DNA of 64,000 nt, taken from assembly GCA_051453625.1 (NCBI GenBank), contig JBOZIK010000001.1, positions 97,122,972 through 97,186,971 of the forward strand, in the 5' to 3' direction. This DNA comes from Welwitschia mirabilis. Lineage: Eukaryota > Gnetophyta > Gnetopsida > Welwitschiales. The notes beneath the pieces are model-generated. The model ran no database searches and was not told the DNA's origin. It worked only from the letters and a program-made list of their open reading frames with translations. The position numbers were made by a program, and so were the translations under genes. Each line of letters opens with the position of its first letter. Position 1 is the first letter of the stretch. Of this stretch, positions 12,767-25,200 are shown piece after piece.

Positions 12767-13059
12767 GGCATGTACATAAATGATGAAAGCAACTTTAATA
12801 ATAAACTAGCATTCTCATGAGTGAATGAGGGGTTTGCCACCTTTTCTTTATTATAACTATTTAAGAAGATGTAAGCACAAGAAGGATGAGTGATATACTA
12901 TTATTTTCATGGTTTAATTTAGCTATGCTTGTATATCTATATACACTATGAGTTCTATGAAATATCATCCTAGGGATATAAATCTTGTGAGGCAAAATCC
13001 AAATTTTATCAAAATATACTAAGACTTTCATTTGATGTATAATAAAAGTGTCATTCATC

Positions 13060-14122
13060 CCAAAGGATAAATGTAGTAGATAAAGTAGTACAAAAATGCA
13101 AAAAACATTATTTTTGTAATTGTCATAAAGAGATTCAATATTGCAAGAGAGTGTTGTTAATTGATAAAGTGATATAGGAATGAGGTATAGCTCTAAGCAT
13201 CTAGAATGATCATAACAACAATTATCTTAGAAAAATTATCTTAAGCATTTATTCAAGCTCAAGTATGGTAACATAATCTTATCCATGACATAAGTGTTAC
13301 TAAAGCCTCCAAGTTATCTTAGCTCTTATAGCCCATTTCACAAGCATGAAAGTAGGAAATCATTCCAAATAACATCAATGATAATAAACTATGGGTTAAG
13401 CTATGCACATAAAAAATCACTTAGAAATTCCTAAGATCTTAACATGCTTTAATATAAATCAAGATAACATTATAAGTACATAAAAGAATTCACACTTAAA
13501 ATCAAAAAAGTAAACTAAAGAAGCTACATCACTTTATTAAAATAATAGAATAAAATATACATGAGTAAAAGATTCAAGCACAATCTTGAAATTTCATGTT
13601 AGCCTTAAGGATTAACTCATTCCTAAAGAAAAGAATTTAGAAAAAAAATATATCTAGAGCTTCTCTTAACTTTAAAATATTAACAATAAATAGCATGTAA
13701 GAATATGTCATAAAAATAAAATCTAAGTATTATCTTATAGCTTAAATGTTAGGGTTAGAATTAGGGTTTTAAAAATTATATAATTTTGACATCTTCAAAT
13801 CAATCCACTAATAACCTTAATGATCTTGCAATATGCAATAGGTTTTAAAACATAAGATTAAGCTTTTAAATCATAAGATAATGGGTGCCATTATTAGATA
13901 ATATCATTGCCACTAGCTTTCTAAGGAATTTCACTATGATCCTTTGGGTCATGCTCTAACATCTTATTAAAGACCTAAAAACTTCAATGATAAAGGTAAA
14001 ATTTACTTTTTGTGATTTCATTAGCATAAATCAAGATAAAATAATAAAAATATGAGATTTAAAACTTAATTATGCTAAATTAACCTTAATTATGGAAGTA
14101 AATATTAATTTTTACATGTTAT
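13060..14122 (-). repeat. Athila-type LTR copy E2, probable 3' LTR of Gypsy-2
   Basis: On the minus strand it begins near 14,122 with tgataacatgtaaaaatt, very like the start of the orphan LTR at 32,474 (tgttagcatgtaaaaatt). It then follows the same landmarks as copy E1 at 2,830-3,915 in the same order. Its far end near 13,060 also shows a possible eroded primer-binding site (atcctttgggatgaatgac). It lies downstream of the Gypsy-2 integrase on the same strand, so a 3' LTR role is inferred. Confidence 0.45.
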
Positions 14123-14779
14123 CATATTTCTAGCCAAACTTTTTCTAGTGTCCTACTAAAAAGGTGTGAAAGCTTCATAACATGAAAAAAGTGTAAGTTT
14201 AAAACATTTAATTATTAAATAAATGTGATGAAAAATTAGAAATAATTAGCTAATTTAAGGCTAATTTCACTAAAATAAGATGGGTAAAATATAGAAGATA
14301 AAAAGTCTAAGTAAAATTACCATTCCCCCAATTAAATCTAACATTATCATTAAAGTTAACAAAATGGAATTAAAATTCATATGGAAACAATTATGAAAAA
14401 ACTTAAGATGCATATCGTAATTCAAAAAAAGTGAATTTCATTAAACTTGAAAAACCCTTATATCAAAAACAAGTTTATACAATCCAAAAATTACAAAACA
14501 ATGCAAAGTACATATAAATATTTATAATAATAAACTATAAGATGAAGTGTGGAAAAAATTCTAAAAGAATTAGAAATCTTCTTCATTTTTCTCCAAAGCT
14601 TTACTCTCTAATTATTTGGCATTTTTAGTGCTTATTCTAAATATGTATCAATGAGGAAGAGGAGAAAAAGGTACATGAGATGTTTTTTTAATGGGTAAGC
14701 TACCTTTATTTCTAGTAATACAAGGAGAATATAAAAAATAAAGGGCTTGAAAAGGAGTTGGAGAATGGTCTCAAGGTTT
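14123..14779 (-). other. Gypsy-2 3' untranslated stretch
   Basis: Lies between the start of LTR copy E2 and the downstream ORF remnant. It is AT-rich with no coding signal. On the minus strand this would be the non-coding region before the 3' LTR. Confidence 0.4.
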
Positions 14780-15560
14780 TTATTCTAGTTTATCTTCTTG
14801 TTTCACTTCTTGAAGTTCTATTGAAATAAAATCTTCATTCTTGGACTTCTTAACTTGCATAATATTTTTAGGGGTAATGATTTCTATATGTGTCCAGTCC
14901 CAATCATCATATCTAAGGGCTAGAGAGAAGGCATTTTGAAGTGCACATGAGACTAGAAATAGAAGAGGCAAATTTCTCCCAATCTCTACATGAGTAGCTA
15001 TGGGCCTAGAAATGCATTTATCCATTGTAAAAGATTTATTATATTAGATGATTCTAATCATGTCCAAATGATTTTTATAAGCATTAGTTACATAGAAGGT
15101 AGAAAAGTGTTTTTAATGATGAATCCAACAAGGGAAAGTTATTTTTTGTAGAGGCATTTACAAGCTAAGACACCCTCTCTATTAGGATCATATTCCACAT
15201 TTAAGGATTCATAATAAGAACTAAAATTCATAATAAGAAAAAGGATTAGATCATCATGATGGCTTACTTCAAAGATGCTTTTGAAATATCTTAAATTGAT
15301 AATAAAAGAAGTGACATGAGCATAAGAATGAATTATCAAAGATTTATCCTCATTTATGGTTGCATTTCTCTAGAATTCAAAAACTTCTTCATGATAGTAG
15401 TATGTGCCTTATTTTTTCAAGATGTAGCATTAATTCTAGCACTCAATCTTAGCTAAGTAATATGATGCATAGAGGGAAATAAAAGATGAAAAGGTTCCTT
15501 CTTTAATAAAATCTTCCTATCTTCCATTCAAGATATTTTCTACAATTATATATATGAAGG
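14780..15560 (-). pseudogene. ORF remnant downstream of Gypsy-2 integrase, unidentified
   Basis: On the minus strand two open stretches lie in tandem: 15,139-15,339 (66 codons) and 14,780-15,025 (81 codons). The second has a less AT-biased composition than most frames here, with charged and aromatic residues (for example YDDWDWTHIEI) and a basic/acidic C-terminus. I do not recognise the family. The position, between a gypsy integrase and its 3' LTR, is where Athila elements carry an additional ORF often called envelope-like, so a remnant of that ORF is a reasonable guess. A fragment of an unrelated insertion is equally possible. Confidence 0.35.
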
Positions 15561-16925
15561 GAAAAAAATGAAAATATTAAGAAGGAAAATAAAAGAATGA
15601 GGAATATGAGGTTAGTATCAAGAAATAAAATTAAAAAAAATGAAGAAAACTAGGTTACAATCAATTTTTAAAATAAAAATTAAATTACTAATGATTTAAA
15701 ATGATAAATCAAAATTTTAGAAGTCAATGGTTCCACTAGTGAGGTTAAGCAATGGCACCAATTACATTTCATAAATATCCTAGAGCATATAGTGGATGAA
15801 AAATAAGGCACTAAAAAATGTAGAATACTATTAATGAGGTAAATTAGTGAATTTAAGGCTTAGTTTATATAGAAAAAAGGTGAAATTATAATCATTAGAT
15901 CATTTACTCTTACTAACAATTAAGATTAATTTGGGTAAATTGACATATGAATACAAAGATTACATCACAAAAAATACAAGTGTACTTTTTAGTATGATTT
16001 CTTAGAGTACAAATTATGAAATGTGAAGGACTAAAATGGTTATTATGAAGGGGAAATATAATGGATGAAAATAAAGTTATGAATATACCATGCATATTAT
16101 GAATATTAGAGATTATGAAATTTAAGATAATGATTTAATTTTTGCATTTTTGTTTAACTAAATGGATCTATTACCAAAAAAAATCAAAGTACTGATAAGA
16201 AAAGTTTGCAACATTTAAGAGTAGTAGAAAGCGTTTCAGGTTATAATTTATTAAATTAAATATGTTAAAATATCTCTCTAATTTCACCTTAATTTCTTTT
16301 CAATTTTCTTTAATGTTTATAAGTAAGTACTTTAAGCATTGAATTATTAAGCATTTAATATTATGAGAATTTTTTCTAATAGATTTAACATGTTATTAAT
16401 GAAGAAATTAATGCTACATTACCAGCAAGAATTTATAGCTCTAATGTAGTTAGATAGGCCACAAATAAATCATTAGAGCTGCATTTCTAATAAATGATTA
16501 TAGCTTTGATGAAGTTAACTAAACTTAATAACGATTCAAAAATAATGTGCTTAAGAGTTTAATAATTTTTGCAATAATTTTTCATAAGCATAAAAGAGTT
16601 ATTAACTCATTTACCTTAATTTAGCAATCTCATTTCATTAGAATTCTTGAAGAAAATTCACAAAGAAAAAGTAGAAATAACCACCTTTTTGCCTTGAGGT
16701 ATGCCATATTAGAGAGTTTAAATAACTACAAACTTTATCAAATAACTTAAAAATAAAGATAACATTTTCTTAAAAAGTAAGAATCTATAAAATCTCTATT
16801 AAGACTTTTAAATAATAAAGATTACTTTATTATTAATTTGTCATGAACTAGGATCACCGAGTCTCATAATTCATAAGAAGAAAGGAGTGGTAGATGAAAA
16901 GGTTTTAGTCAATTACCATTACTTT
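15561..16925 (-). other. Gypsy-2 region between integrase and downstream ORF
   Basis: No coding motif. A segment at about 16,420-16,510 (containing cattagagctgcat) resembles, in reverse complement, the segment at about 27,295-27,340 in Gypsy-1 (containing atgcagctctaataat). In both elements it lies about 440 bases past the integrase end, which supports Gypsy-1 and Gypsy-2 being members of one lineage in opposite orientation. Confidence 0.5.
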
Positions 16926-16929
16926 CAAA

Positions 16930-18220
16930 TTGGTAATGTTTATTTTGATTTTCAATGAGAAAGATACTATTTAGTATTACTTATGGTGTATGAACCTAAT
17001 CATCTTAACACTAATTTTCTATAAAATAAATATAATCTTATTTATATAATAAAATCAAAACTCCTTTACAAAATATTTTTCTATGAATGTATTAGTCATA
17101 AAAATTTTCGGTCTTTTGCTTGTTGAGTTTCATGTTTTTATAAACATCATGTCTGAGTTTAATAAATTCTGTAAGTTAGATTGCTTTATCTTTTTATACC
17201 ACCTCAAGATTTAGACTTATGTATTTAAGGGTTTAATAATATTTATGTTTAAGATATATAGGTAGATAAAAAGATTTATGATAAATCAATCTAAAGGGTG
17301 AAATTCATAATGGAGTTTTTAATGTAGTTGTATAAGCCCATCAAACATTGTTTAATTTTTAGAACCAATTTTTTTAAGTTAAATGTACCAGTCTTTATAA
17401 AACTTTTTTAGTTTCTTAATTAGTAACCTTAACTTATTTACTAATTTTAGGATGGTAAGATTTAGCAACTTTATGAGTAAACACATGTTTGATAAGAATA
17501 TTATTGAAAATTTTATTATAAAAGTGAGAGCCAACATTACTAATCTAGATACTTGGATAATCAAATCTAGTTAGAATGTGTTTCTTAAATAAGTTCACTA
17601 GATTTTCGACATCATTATCTTTACAAGTACTGATTTTAGCCCCTTTAGTAACATAGTCAACATGAACCAAAATACATTAATGTTCATAAGAAGGAGGATA
17701 AGGGCATTGAAATTAATTTTGCGTACCCCAAAGGGATATATAATAAGAATTCAATTCAGTAGAATTATGTTTCTCTTGATAATACTTTTAAGTTTTTAGA
17801 AAATCTCACAAGATTTATAAAACTGCTAAGAGTCTTTAAAGATAGCAAGCTAATAAAGTTCACATTGAAGAACATTTATGGTAATTCTATTAGTGGGGGT
17901 AGAAAAACAAATAATCATGAGCCTTAAAGTTACAAATATTAATAACTGTGTGAATTTCAAATCAAGGAATGAATATTTTAATGATTTAATTAGGGTAATA
18001 TTTGAAAGGATAAGGACCATCCCAAAAGAAGTATTTTACATGGCTTAAACTTTCTTATTATTATTAAAGTCCTAATGAGAAGACATAATTTTTAATACTA
18101 AGTAATTAGAAATATGACCATACCAAGGAGTCTCTGAGATGAAAAAGAGATATTCATTAGGAGAATAGTTATTAATAGGATTGAAATCATGTAAAAAATC
18201 TTAAGAAACTTTTGAAAGAT
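16930..18220 (-). pseudogene. Gypsy-2 integrase pseudogene
   Basis: Read on the minus strand from 18,220 downward. After a decayed zinc-binding segment, the core is readable near 17,640-17,720 (ILVHVDYVTK) and 17,480-17,545 (SNVGSHFYNKIFNNIL), then THKVAKSYHPKISK near 17,440, WAYTTTLKTPL near 17,320 and LRHDVYKNMKLNKQKTENF near 17,130. This order matches plant Athila/Tat-type integrases through to the C-terminal domain. The first two catalytic aspartates appear lost: the WGIDF-type block reads WGTQN and the second aspartate reads as asparagine (ISNVG). Stops are scattered throughout; dead. Confidence 0.8.
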
Positions 18221-18828
18221 AGTTAGCAACTATATTTTCAAAACCCTTCTTATACTTAATTTTTAAGTTGAATTTGTGTAAGAGTGGAATCCATCTAATC
18301 AATCTAGGCTTGGAATCCTTCTTGAAAAATAGATATCTAAGAGCTAAATGATCTACATTAAATATGATCTTATAATCAATAAAATATTTCTTAAACTTCT
18401 CTAAAGAAAAACTACTACAAGAAGTTTCTTTTCTATGATAATTTGGTTGAGGTGGTTATCATTCAAGTTAGTTTTTTAGATATATTATCATACATGTTCA
18501 ATAAAATATCAATAATTTTATGGAATATAAAAATTCATTATTAGTAAAACTTTGATAGAATGTAATTGAACTTATTCTTTAGAAATTATGTGTCTTAAAA
18601 TGATTCCTTTATTAATGATGAAATGATATTTTTCTTAGTTTAAAACAAAGGGTTTTTTAATACATCACAATCAAATAAGCTTAATATTATAAAGTCAATG
18701 TTATAACATATTTCATAAATGAAAAATTCAACCATAAACATCTTCATACAAAGTTCTAATTAAATCAAAGAATATACCAAGCATACAACATCGAAAATGG
18801 ATAGAAGCATTGCAAAAACTAAATATAG
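18220..18828 (-). pseudogene. Gypsy-2 RT end and RNase H pseudogene
   Basis: At the right edge (18,720-18,828, minus strand) RT is readable around the catalytic box, with CMLGIFFDLIRTLYEDVYG and, in a shifted frame at 18,727-18,738, FMVE in place of FMDD. RNase H follows near 18,230-18,440: SLEKFKKYFIDYKIIFNV, DHLALRYLFFKKDSKPRLI, then KKGFENIVANYLSKVS. The DHLALRYL block and its downstream partner are characteristic of gypsy RNase H. The RT is cut at 18,828 by the start of the Gypsy-1 LTR. Confidence 0.8.
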
Positions 18829-20140
18829 GCATTAACATGTAAGAAATGACATTCTAATTAGGTTAATTGACTAATTTATCTTAATGGAAGACATTAATAT
18901 AATCAATTTTATCACAAAAAAATGTATTTTATTGATTTTTCATAAGAATTATGGGCTTATTATTTGCACATGAAATTTTTAGCATAATTATTACATTTGA
19001 AGGACATGCTTAAAAGTCGATGGTAATTCAAGCTAAAACACTAGTACCACTACTTAGGTTACCTAGTGCTACTAATCTTTCTGAACAAATCACCTACATT
19101 CTCACATTTCTGACTTATCATGTAAATTTAAATAATGAAGTTATGGAGTTGATTAGATTTAACCTTAGAAATGACTTGCACTTTTGATACCATGTGATGG
19201 TGACACTAATGATATGTAGTAGGGCATGTGACAATGCTACATAAGATGATGGTGGAGACACATAGTAATTATAATGATTCATAGAAGTAGTAACATTTAA
19301 ATACCTAGTATTAGCTACATTAAGAGGATCTCTACCTAAATGAATAGATGATAAAATGCCCTACTTAATATAATCATTTTGTAACCACTCATCTAACACT
19401 ACAAGCCAAAGGCTTATAAGCATCCCTCACCTCCATATTTACTTATAAAAGGGCCTTTAGCCCTTCATTTTAATATCTTTCATTTTGGAAAAGTTTGAAT
19501 CTTTGTAATATTAGTATTGATGGTATTTGAAGTAATTCCTTGGGAAGTGAGCTTATCCTCAAGGATCACTTAATATGTTTTATAAACATCCCCATTTTAT
19601 TGATGAAAAGTGTTATTTTCATAATAGATAATATTATTTTACTTTTTATCTCCATTTTCAAGTTACTTTGTATTTGAAATACTTAGTTAAAAAATTGACT
19701 AATATCCTCCATTTTATTTGAGTACATTATTTAATCACTTGTTTTAAGAATTTTAGTCACCAAGAGTTTCTACTTTCCATTACTATTTTAAGAATGTAAA
19801 GGATCAAGTGGTAATTGAGTTTACTACTACTCATATAGTAAATGAGATTATGTCACCATGATTTGATCCAGTCTACTTGATAATTTGAAGTGTATTATAG
19901 GGAAAGCATAGAATATCATCAGAGTAAAGAATTAATAGTGAATAAGTCAATGAAAGCTTGGATCTTTCTTACTTCTATTATTTTTCAAGTTAAAGTTTCA
20001 CAACCATTTATCTCAAATCTTTCTTCTTTTCTCTTTCTTTTACTTTGTAACTTAAAAAAGTCAAGAGTCATAAAACTTATGAAAAAATACCCTAGTTATC
20101 CTAGTGAAAGGAATGATAGTAAGTGAAAACTCAATTAAAT
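18829..20140 (+). repeat. Gypsy-1 5' LTR
   Basis: Starts near gcattaacatgtaag (a decayed tgttaacatg terminus) and aligns with the LTR at 28,219 and the orphan LTR at 32,474. Shared landmarks are gaaggacatgcttaaaag (near 19,000), cctcacctccatattta (near 19,428), a TATA element and tgagattatgtcaccatg (near 19,843). The 3' boundary is uncertain because the primer-binding site here is badly eroded. Confidence 0.75.
19444..19452 (+). promoter_or_regulatory. LTR TATA box
   Basis: tataaaagg follows the conserved cctcacctccatattta block. The same element occurs at 29,789-29,797 in the 3' LTR and as tgtaaaagg at 33,091 in the orphan LTR. The shared position in three LTR copies supports a former RNA polymerase II core promoter. 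Confidence 0.6.
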
Positions 20141-21289
20141 CTAGATCATCATAGAGATAACAATCTAGTAGTAGCTCAAAAGAATATCAATTTTACTTTT
20201 TGTAAGTTTTATAGTTAGTATTTATTTTTCTAGTGGTCTATATTGGTCATTTGAGTGATACTTGAACTAGTTCTCTTTTTTTTGTGTATTCTTTAGTGAC
20301 TAATACTGATCGTTCTAGTAATACTTAAATTGATCTAGTTTTAAGTTTGCTTTTGTTTTTACTCTAACTCATTTTTATGTGTAGATACAACAATGTATTT
20401 TTATAAGTTACTTAAGGGAAAAAACTAAAAAGTTAACTCACATTGCATGTTTTCCTTTACTTTCTAAACTTTTATAATTTAGGTTAATTTTTGTTTACTT
20501 CTTTAAACATTAAAAATATAAAATTTATATGATTTTATTAAGTTTGGTTTTGTATGCATTTACATTTTTTATTCTATTTTATTTTTTGTGATTTAGATAT
20601 GTAAATATTATATAAGACATCTACAAATCATTTTGAATTTTTTGGAACTATAACACATAATTAAAGTAATGCTATAGCCTTTCTTGATTTATGCTACCAT
20701 CATTCTTGCTTGAAAAAATTCAAGGCTTTTACAAAACCATCTGATAAAATCTAGAAACCTCTCTATCGTACAAGCTTTGTCAAAAATCTTTTATAACTTG
20801 CTCAAAACTTATCTAACCTAATTTTACATGTTTTGCACTTGTGATGAGTCAAGTAGCTTAATTCAAAATCCTATCAATAAAATGAACCCCCTTACTAATC
20901 CAAGACATATGTGATAAAACTAACCCCATGATAACTCCCAAAGGGAATAAGCCTCCACTTCTTAAAATGACTTAAATGATAATTAATAATTCTCCTCATC
21001 ATAATAGTAATAATAAAAAAATTTTAATGATTCATTTAATTTTTAAATTTCCTTTAATAAACCTTGTCTAACTAAATATGATTAATCAATTAACTACTTA
21101 TCACTTTACCCAAGAGTTGACCAAATTGCAAGCCAACACAGATAATAACTAACCTAAGTAGACCCTTTGTGATTATGCTTAACCAAAATGTCTAGGAAGA
21201 CCATGTTGTATAGTGCAACTACCCATTAATTAAAAGTTATAATTTAAAAATTTTACCATCCAACTTTTGCCTAATTTACATGGTCTATA
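20141..21289 (+). other. Gypsy-1 leader (5' untranslated) region
   Basis: Follows the LTR and precedes gag; T-rich, no coding motif. The stretch agtagtagctc ... tcaattttactttttgtaag near 20,169-20,208 also occurs after the primer-binding site of the orphan LTR (near 33,860-33,890), confirming it is element leader. Athila elements typically have leaders of this size. Confidence 0.55.
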
Positions 21290-22450
21290 ATCCAAGGATC
21301 CTTACCTACATCTTAAGAAATTTGAATGTGTCTTATCAATAATCCTTTCATACCCAAATACATATGATGCCCTAACACTCATCTTATTCTCATTTTTCTT
21401 AAAGGAAAAATCATGCTTTATATCTTTAAGCCATTATATATTAAATCATAATCCAAACTAAATAAGGCTTCATCTCTAAATTTTTTCCTAGTCACAGAAT
21501 ATGTACTTTGAGAAAAGAAATAATGAAATACTAGTAAAAAGACCATGTGGCATTTTCTCAAATCTTAGAATGATTTCAAAACTTATTTAAAAAATGATTT
21601 AAATGAAAATATAAGCTAGGAAGAGAGATAAGTTTCTTCTATAATGGGTTGTCAACAAATAATAAGCGATTGGTAGAAATAATAAGTAGTGAGAATTTCC
21701 TTATTATGCCTTTAGATGAAGTTTAGAATAGTTAGAAAGCATAGCTAAGAGTTTAAAAAATTAAGAGAATCCTATGGAACCATCTAAACTCATAATCCTA
21801 TTAGATTCACAAGTGTATTTAAGGTACTTAAAAATTTTAAGGTTAATAAGGGGATAGTTGAATTAGCAAGAAATATAGAATCTCTAACTATTTCTCCCTT
21901 ACCTTTACCTTTGATCAAAAAACTAGAATCCCTAATTTGCCATATAAATACCCATGAAATAGCCAAGTGTCCTTCCATTCCTTTATTTTAAAATACTATT
22001 AATGAGTTAGTAAATATGGTAAGGCATTAGTGATTAAAAAAAAAAAAACTTATTCCAATACATACAACCATGGATGAATAAATCAACCTAACATTTATTG
22101 TAAATAGGATAATTCACATAGTAAAAACCATATCAATAAACCAAGAAATTCATTCTTTTTCTTATCCTCTCATCCTTTACCATCTAATTACCAAAAACCA
22201 TCCTCATCTATTCATTTTGAGAAATCAATAAGAAAGTTCATGGAAATCCAAGTTCAACTTAATTACAACCATAAACAAATATTAAAACATAATTTTCATC
22301 ATTAAATAATTTGGAACAACTCTTTCTCATCATTAAATAATCTTGAACAACTCCTCCAATAACTCTAGAAAATTCAAACTCAAATTCTCTCCACCTTAAA
22401 TCAAAATGAAATAAGCAAAATTCCCATGATCTCGTAACTAAATCTAAAGG
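21290..22450 (+). pseudogene. Gypsy-1 gag pseudogene
   Basis: Plus-strand motifs in order: HLKKFECVLSI near 21,312, then FSFFLKEKSC near 21,390, both in the position of the gypsy gag core. FFYNGLSTNNKRLVEII lies near 21,633-21,683, the conserved FYNGL block of Athila-type gag. IRKFMEIQVQ near 22,230 and a glutamine/asparagine-rich tail follow. There are stops and frame changes between all blocks. A 31-bp tandem duplication (22,296-22,356, tcatcattaaataat) lies in the tail. The open frame 22,480-22,704 continues the charged linker between gag and protease. Confidence 0.6.
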
Positions 22451-22479
22451 GATTTAGATTTATAGAAGGGGTAGAAACC

Positions 22480-23059
22480 ATGCACATAAAAGAAACTAGG
22501 TTCATTCACCTTAGGTATGGAAAAGAATTAGATAATTCACCTACAAAAAATAAAACCAAGGAAGAACCAACACTCATAGAAAATAAGGAAAAGGATAAAA
22601 TAATAAAAAAATCTTTGTCCTTATACAAAGATCCATACCTTTTCACCAATAGCTTAGAAAGTATAATATCAAAAAAAATAATTAGAGGCTTCAGATATCT
22701 TTAAGAAAGTTAATATAAATATTGATCTCTTTAAAGCCATTAAAAAGGTACATTCCTCTGTAGAATTTCTTAATGACTTGTGCATTATGAAAAGACATAT
22801 GAATGCAAAGAGAAAAGACCTTAGCATAACAAATGAGTTCAATCATTTGAAATCAATTTTCATCCAACATGAGGACTATGGATACACTACAATCATAATT
22901 TCCATGGGTAATAAGTGACTCAACCAAGTCCTATTAAACTTAGGAGCTAGTGTAAAATTACTTCCCTATGAAACCTACAAAAAATTAGGCTTTAAAGGAC
23001 TTAAAAATATAAAACTCCAACTTCAACTAGCTAATTATTCTGTAAAAACATTATTAGTA
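22480..23059 (+). pseudogene. Gypsy-1 gag-protease linker and aspartic protease fragment
   Basis: A lysine/glutamate-rich linker (22,480-22,704) leads into INIDLFKAIKKVHSSVEFL and then the protease start LNLGASVKLLPYETYKKLG near 22,931-22,990. This is the retropepsin active-site block. The catalytic aspartate is replaced by asparagine (codon aac, 22,937-22,939), so even an intact frame would be inactive. The domain is cut at 23,060 by the assembly gap. Confidence 0.8.
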
Positions 23060-23769
23060 NNNNNNNNNNNNNNNNNNNNNNNNNNNNNNNNNNNNNNNNN
23101 NNNNNNNNNNNNNNNNNNNNNNNNNNNNNNNNNNNNNNNNNNNNNNNNNNNNNNNNNNNNNNNNNNNNNNNNNNNNNNNNNNNNNNNNNNNNNNNNNNNN
23201 NNNNNNNNNNNNNNNNNNNNNNNNNNNNNNNNNNNNNNNNNNNNNNNNNNNNNNNNNNNNNNNNNNNNNNNNNNNNNNNNNNNNNNNNNNNNNNNNNNNN
23301 NNNNNNNNNNNNNNNNNNNNNNNNNNNNNNNNNNNNNNNNNNNNNNNNNNNNNNNNNNNNNNNNNNNNNNNNNNNNNNNNNNNNNNNNNNNNNNNNNNNN
23401 NNNNNNNNNNNNNNNNNNNNNNNNNNNNNNNNNNNNNNNNNNNNNNNNNNNNNNNNNNNNNNNNNNNNNNNNNNNNNNNNNNNNNNNNNNNNNNNNNNNN
23501 NNNNNNNNNNNNNNNNNNNNNNNNNNNNNNNNNNNNNNNNNNNNNNNNNNNNNNNNNNNNNNNNNNNNNNNNNNNNNNNNNNNNNNNNNNNNNNNNNNNN
23601 NNNNNNNNNNNNNNNNNNNNNNNNNNNNNNNNNNNNNNNNNNNNNNNNNNNNNNNNNNNNNNNNNNNNNNNNNNNNNNNNNNNNNNNNNNNNNNNNNNNN
23701 NNNNNNNNNNNNNNNNNNNNNNNNNNNNNNNNNNNNNNNNNNNNNNNNNNNNNNNNNNNNNNNNNNNNN
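23060..23769. other. Assembly gap, 710 N
   Basis: A run of 710 N inside Gypsy-1, between the protease start and the protease-RT linker. The size, unlike the 100-N gaps, suggests an estimated gap length, and it fits the missing remainder of the protease and linker. Long open frames spanning it are artefacts of N. Confidence 0.95.
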
Positions 23770-25200
23770 TATGAACATGGAAAACACATCAAATTAATTA
23801 GTGTCTATCATTTTAGAAAGACTTTTGTTAGCAACTTTAAATGCTTTAATTAGTTATAGGAATGATTGATGAAAATATTATTTGATAATATGATGATAGA
23901 ATTAAATGTTTTCAATACCATAAATCTTCTACATAATGATGAAGGGGTAGAAAATGTGGATAGAATAGAAAGCCTTTTAGAAGATCAAGAATTCACCTAT
24001 CAGTCTTTTAAGAATAATGTCTTAGAATTTTCTCAAAAATCATGTCCTATCACTTAGGATGAAATCAACCTTGAACTTAAGGCTTTGCTAAAGAAACTTA
24101 AAAATGCTTTATAAATGGAAAATTCTATCTTTGTGATAGTAATTAATTCTTTCTTGATCTCATCCTAAGAAATTGAGTTAATTAATCTTTTAAGAAAGCA
24201 TAAACAAGTAATAGGATGAACTATTTTGGACATTAAGAATATTAACCTTATTATCTGCATGCATCACATTTACTTAGATAAGAATGCAAAGGCATCTATA
24301 CAACCCCAAAGAAGGATAAATCCAACATAAAGAAGGTAGTAAACAAGAAAGTAATTAAAATTTTAGGTAATGTAATAATCATTCCATTTCAAATTGTAAC
24401 TAAATAATTTTAACTCAAATTATAGCAAAGAAATATTGACTTATCCTAATTCCAAATGAATATAATGAAATCATCCCTACTAGACTTATAGTCAAATGGA
24501 GAATATGTATAACCTATAGAAGATTAGATACCATCTCTATAAAAAATAATTTTTTACTTCTATTCTATGATCAAATTTTAAAAAAACTTGTAGTACGTTC
24601 CTTTCATGACTTTTTGGATGAGTATTCTGGGTACAATCAAATTTAAATTACCCTAAGAACCAACATAAAACCACCTTCACCTACCCTTATGAAGTCTTTT
24701 CTTACAAAATAATGTCGTTGGATTTATGTAATACACTGATTGCATTTTAACATTAAATGATTAGGATTTTCTATGATTTATTAGACTCATGTATTAAAAT
24801 ATTTATGGATTATTTCGCTATCTATAGAGACTATTTTAACTATTATTTACACAACTTAAACTTATATTTAAGTGATATATAGAAAAATTCCTTACTCTTA
24901 ATTGGGAAAAAATCCACTTTAAGGTTAATTAACACATAGTATTAGGACAAATTATCTCCTCTAAAGGAATTCAAGTAGATCTTGTGAAAGTTTCTTTAAT
25001 TACACACCTATCAATATCACAAAAGCAAAAATACATTAAATCCCTTCAAGGGCACATAATATAGTACAAGAGATTCATTAAATATTTTAGTAAAATAACT
25101 AAATCATTGTGTTATATTATAAGAAAAGATACCTATTTTGATTACATCTTTAAGTATTAACATGATTTTAAATATAAAGACTTATTTCCACCTCCATCAT
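23770..25200 (+). pseudogene. Gypsy-1 protease-RT linker and reverse transcriptase pseudogene
   Basis: The linker frame at 23,866-24,057 is acidic (DRIESLLEDQEF). RT follows with LINLLRKHKQVIG near 24,178, ICMHHIYLDKNAK near 24,256, PQRRINPT near 24,304, and the C-terminal palm further on. The catalytic box is FMDY at 24,802-24,813 instead of FMDD, a single change of the last aspartate. The flanking wording is that of Athila-type RT. Stops and frameshifts are numerous. Confidence 0.8.

Noticed and set aside
5800-12775. Target-site duplication around Copia-1 (acatg left, gcatg right)
   Set aside because: It matches only after shifting one boundary by a base and with one mismatch; too weak to claim.
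13741-13775. Telomere-like words (ttagggttagaattaggg), also near 3,170 in reverse
   Set aside because: Only two or three imperfect units, found at matching positions in two LTR copies; they are LTR sequence, not an interstitial telomere array.
23031-23792. Two long open frames of about 250 codons on the minus strand
   Set aside because: They consist almost entirely of N from the 710-base gap; only a few real codons exist at each end.
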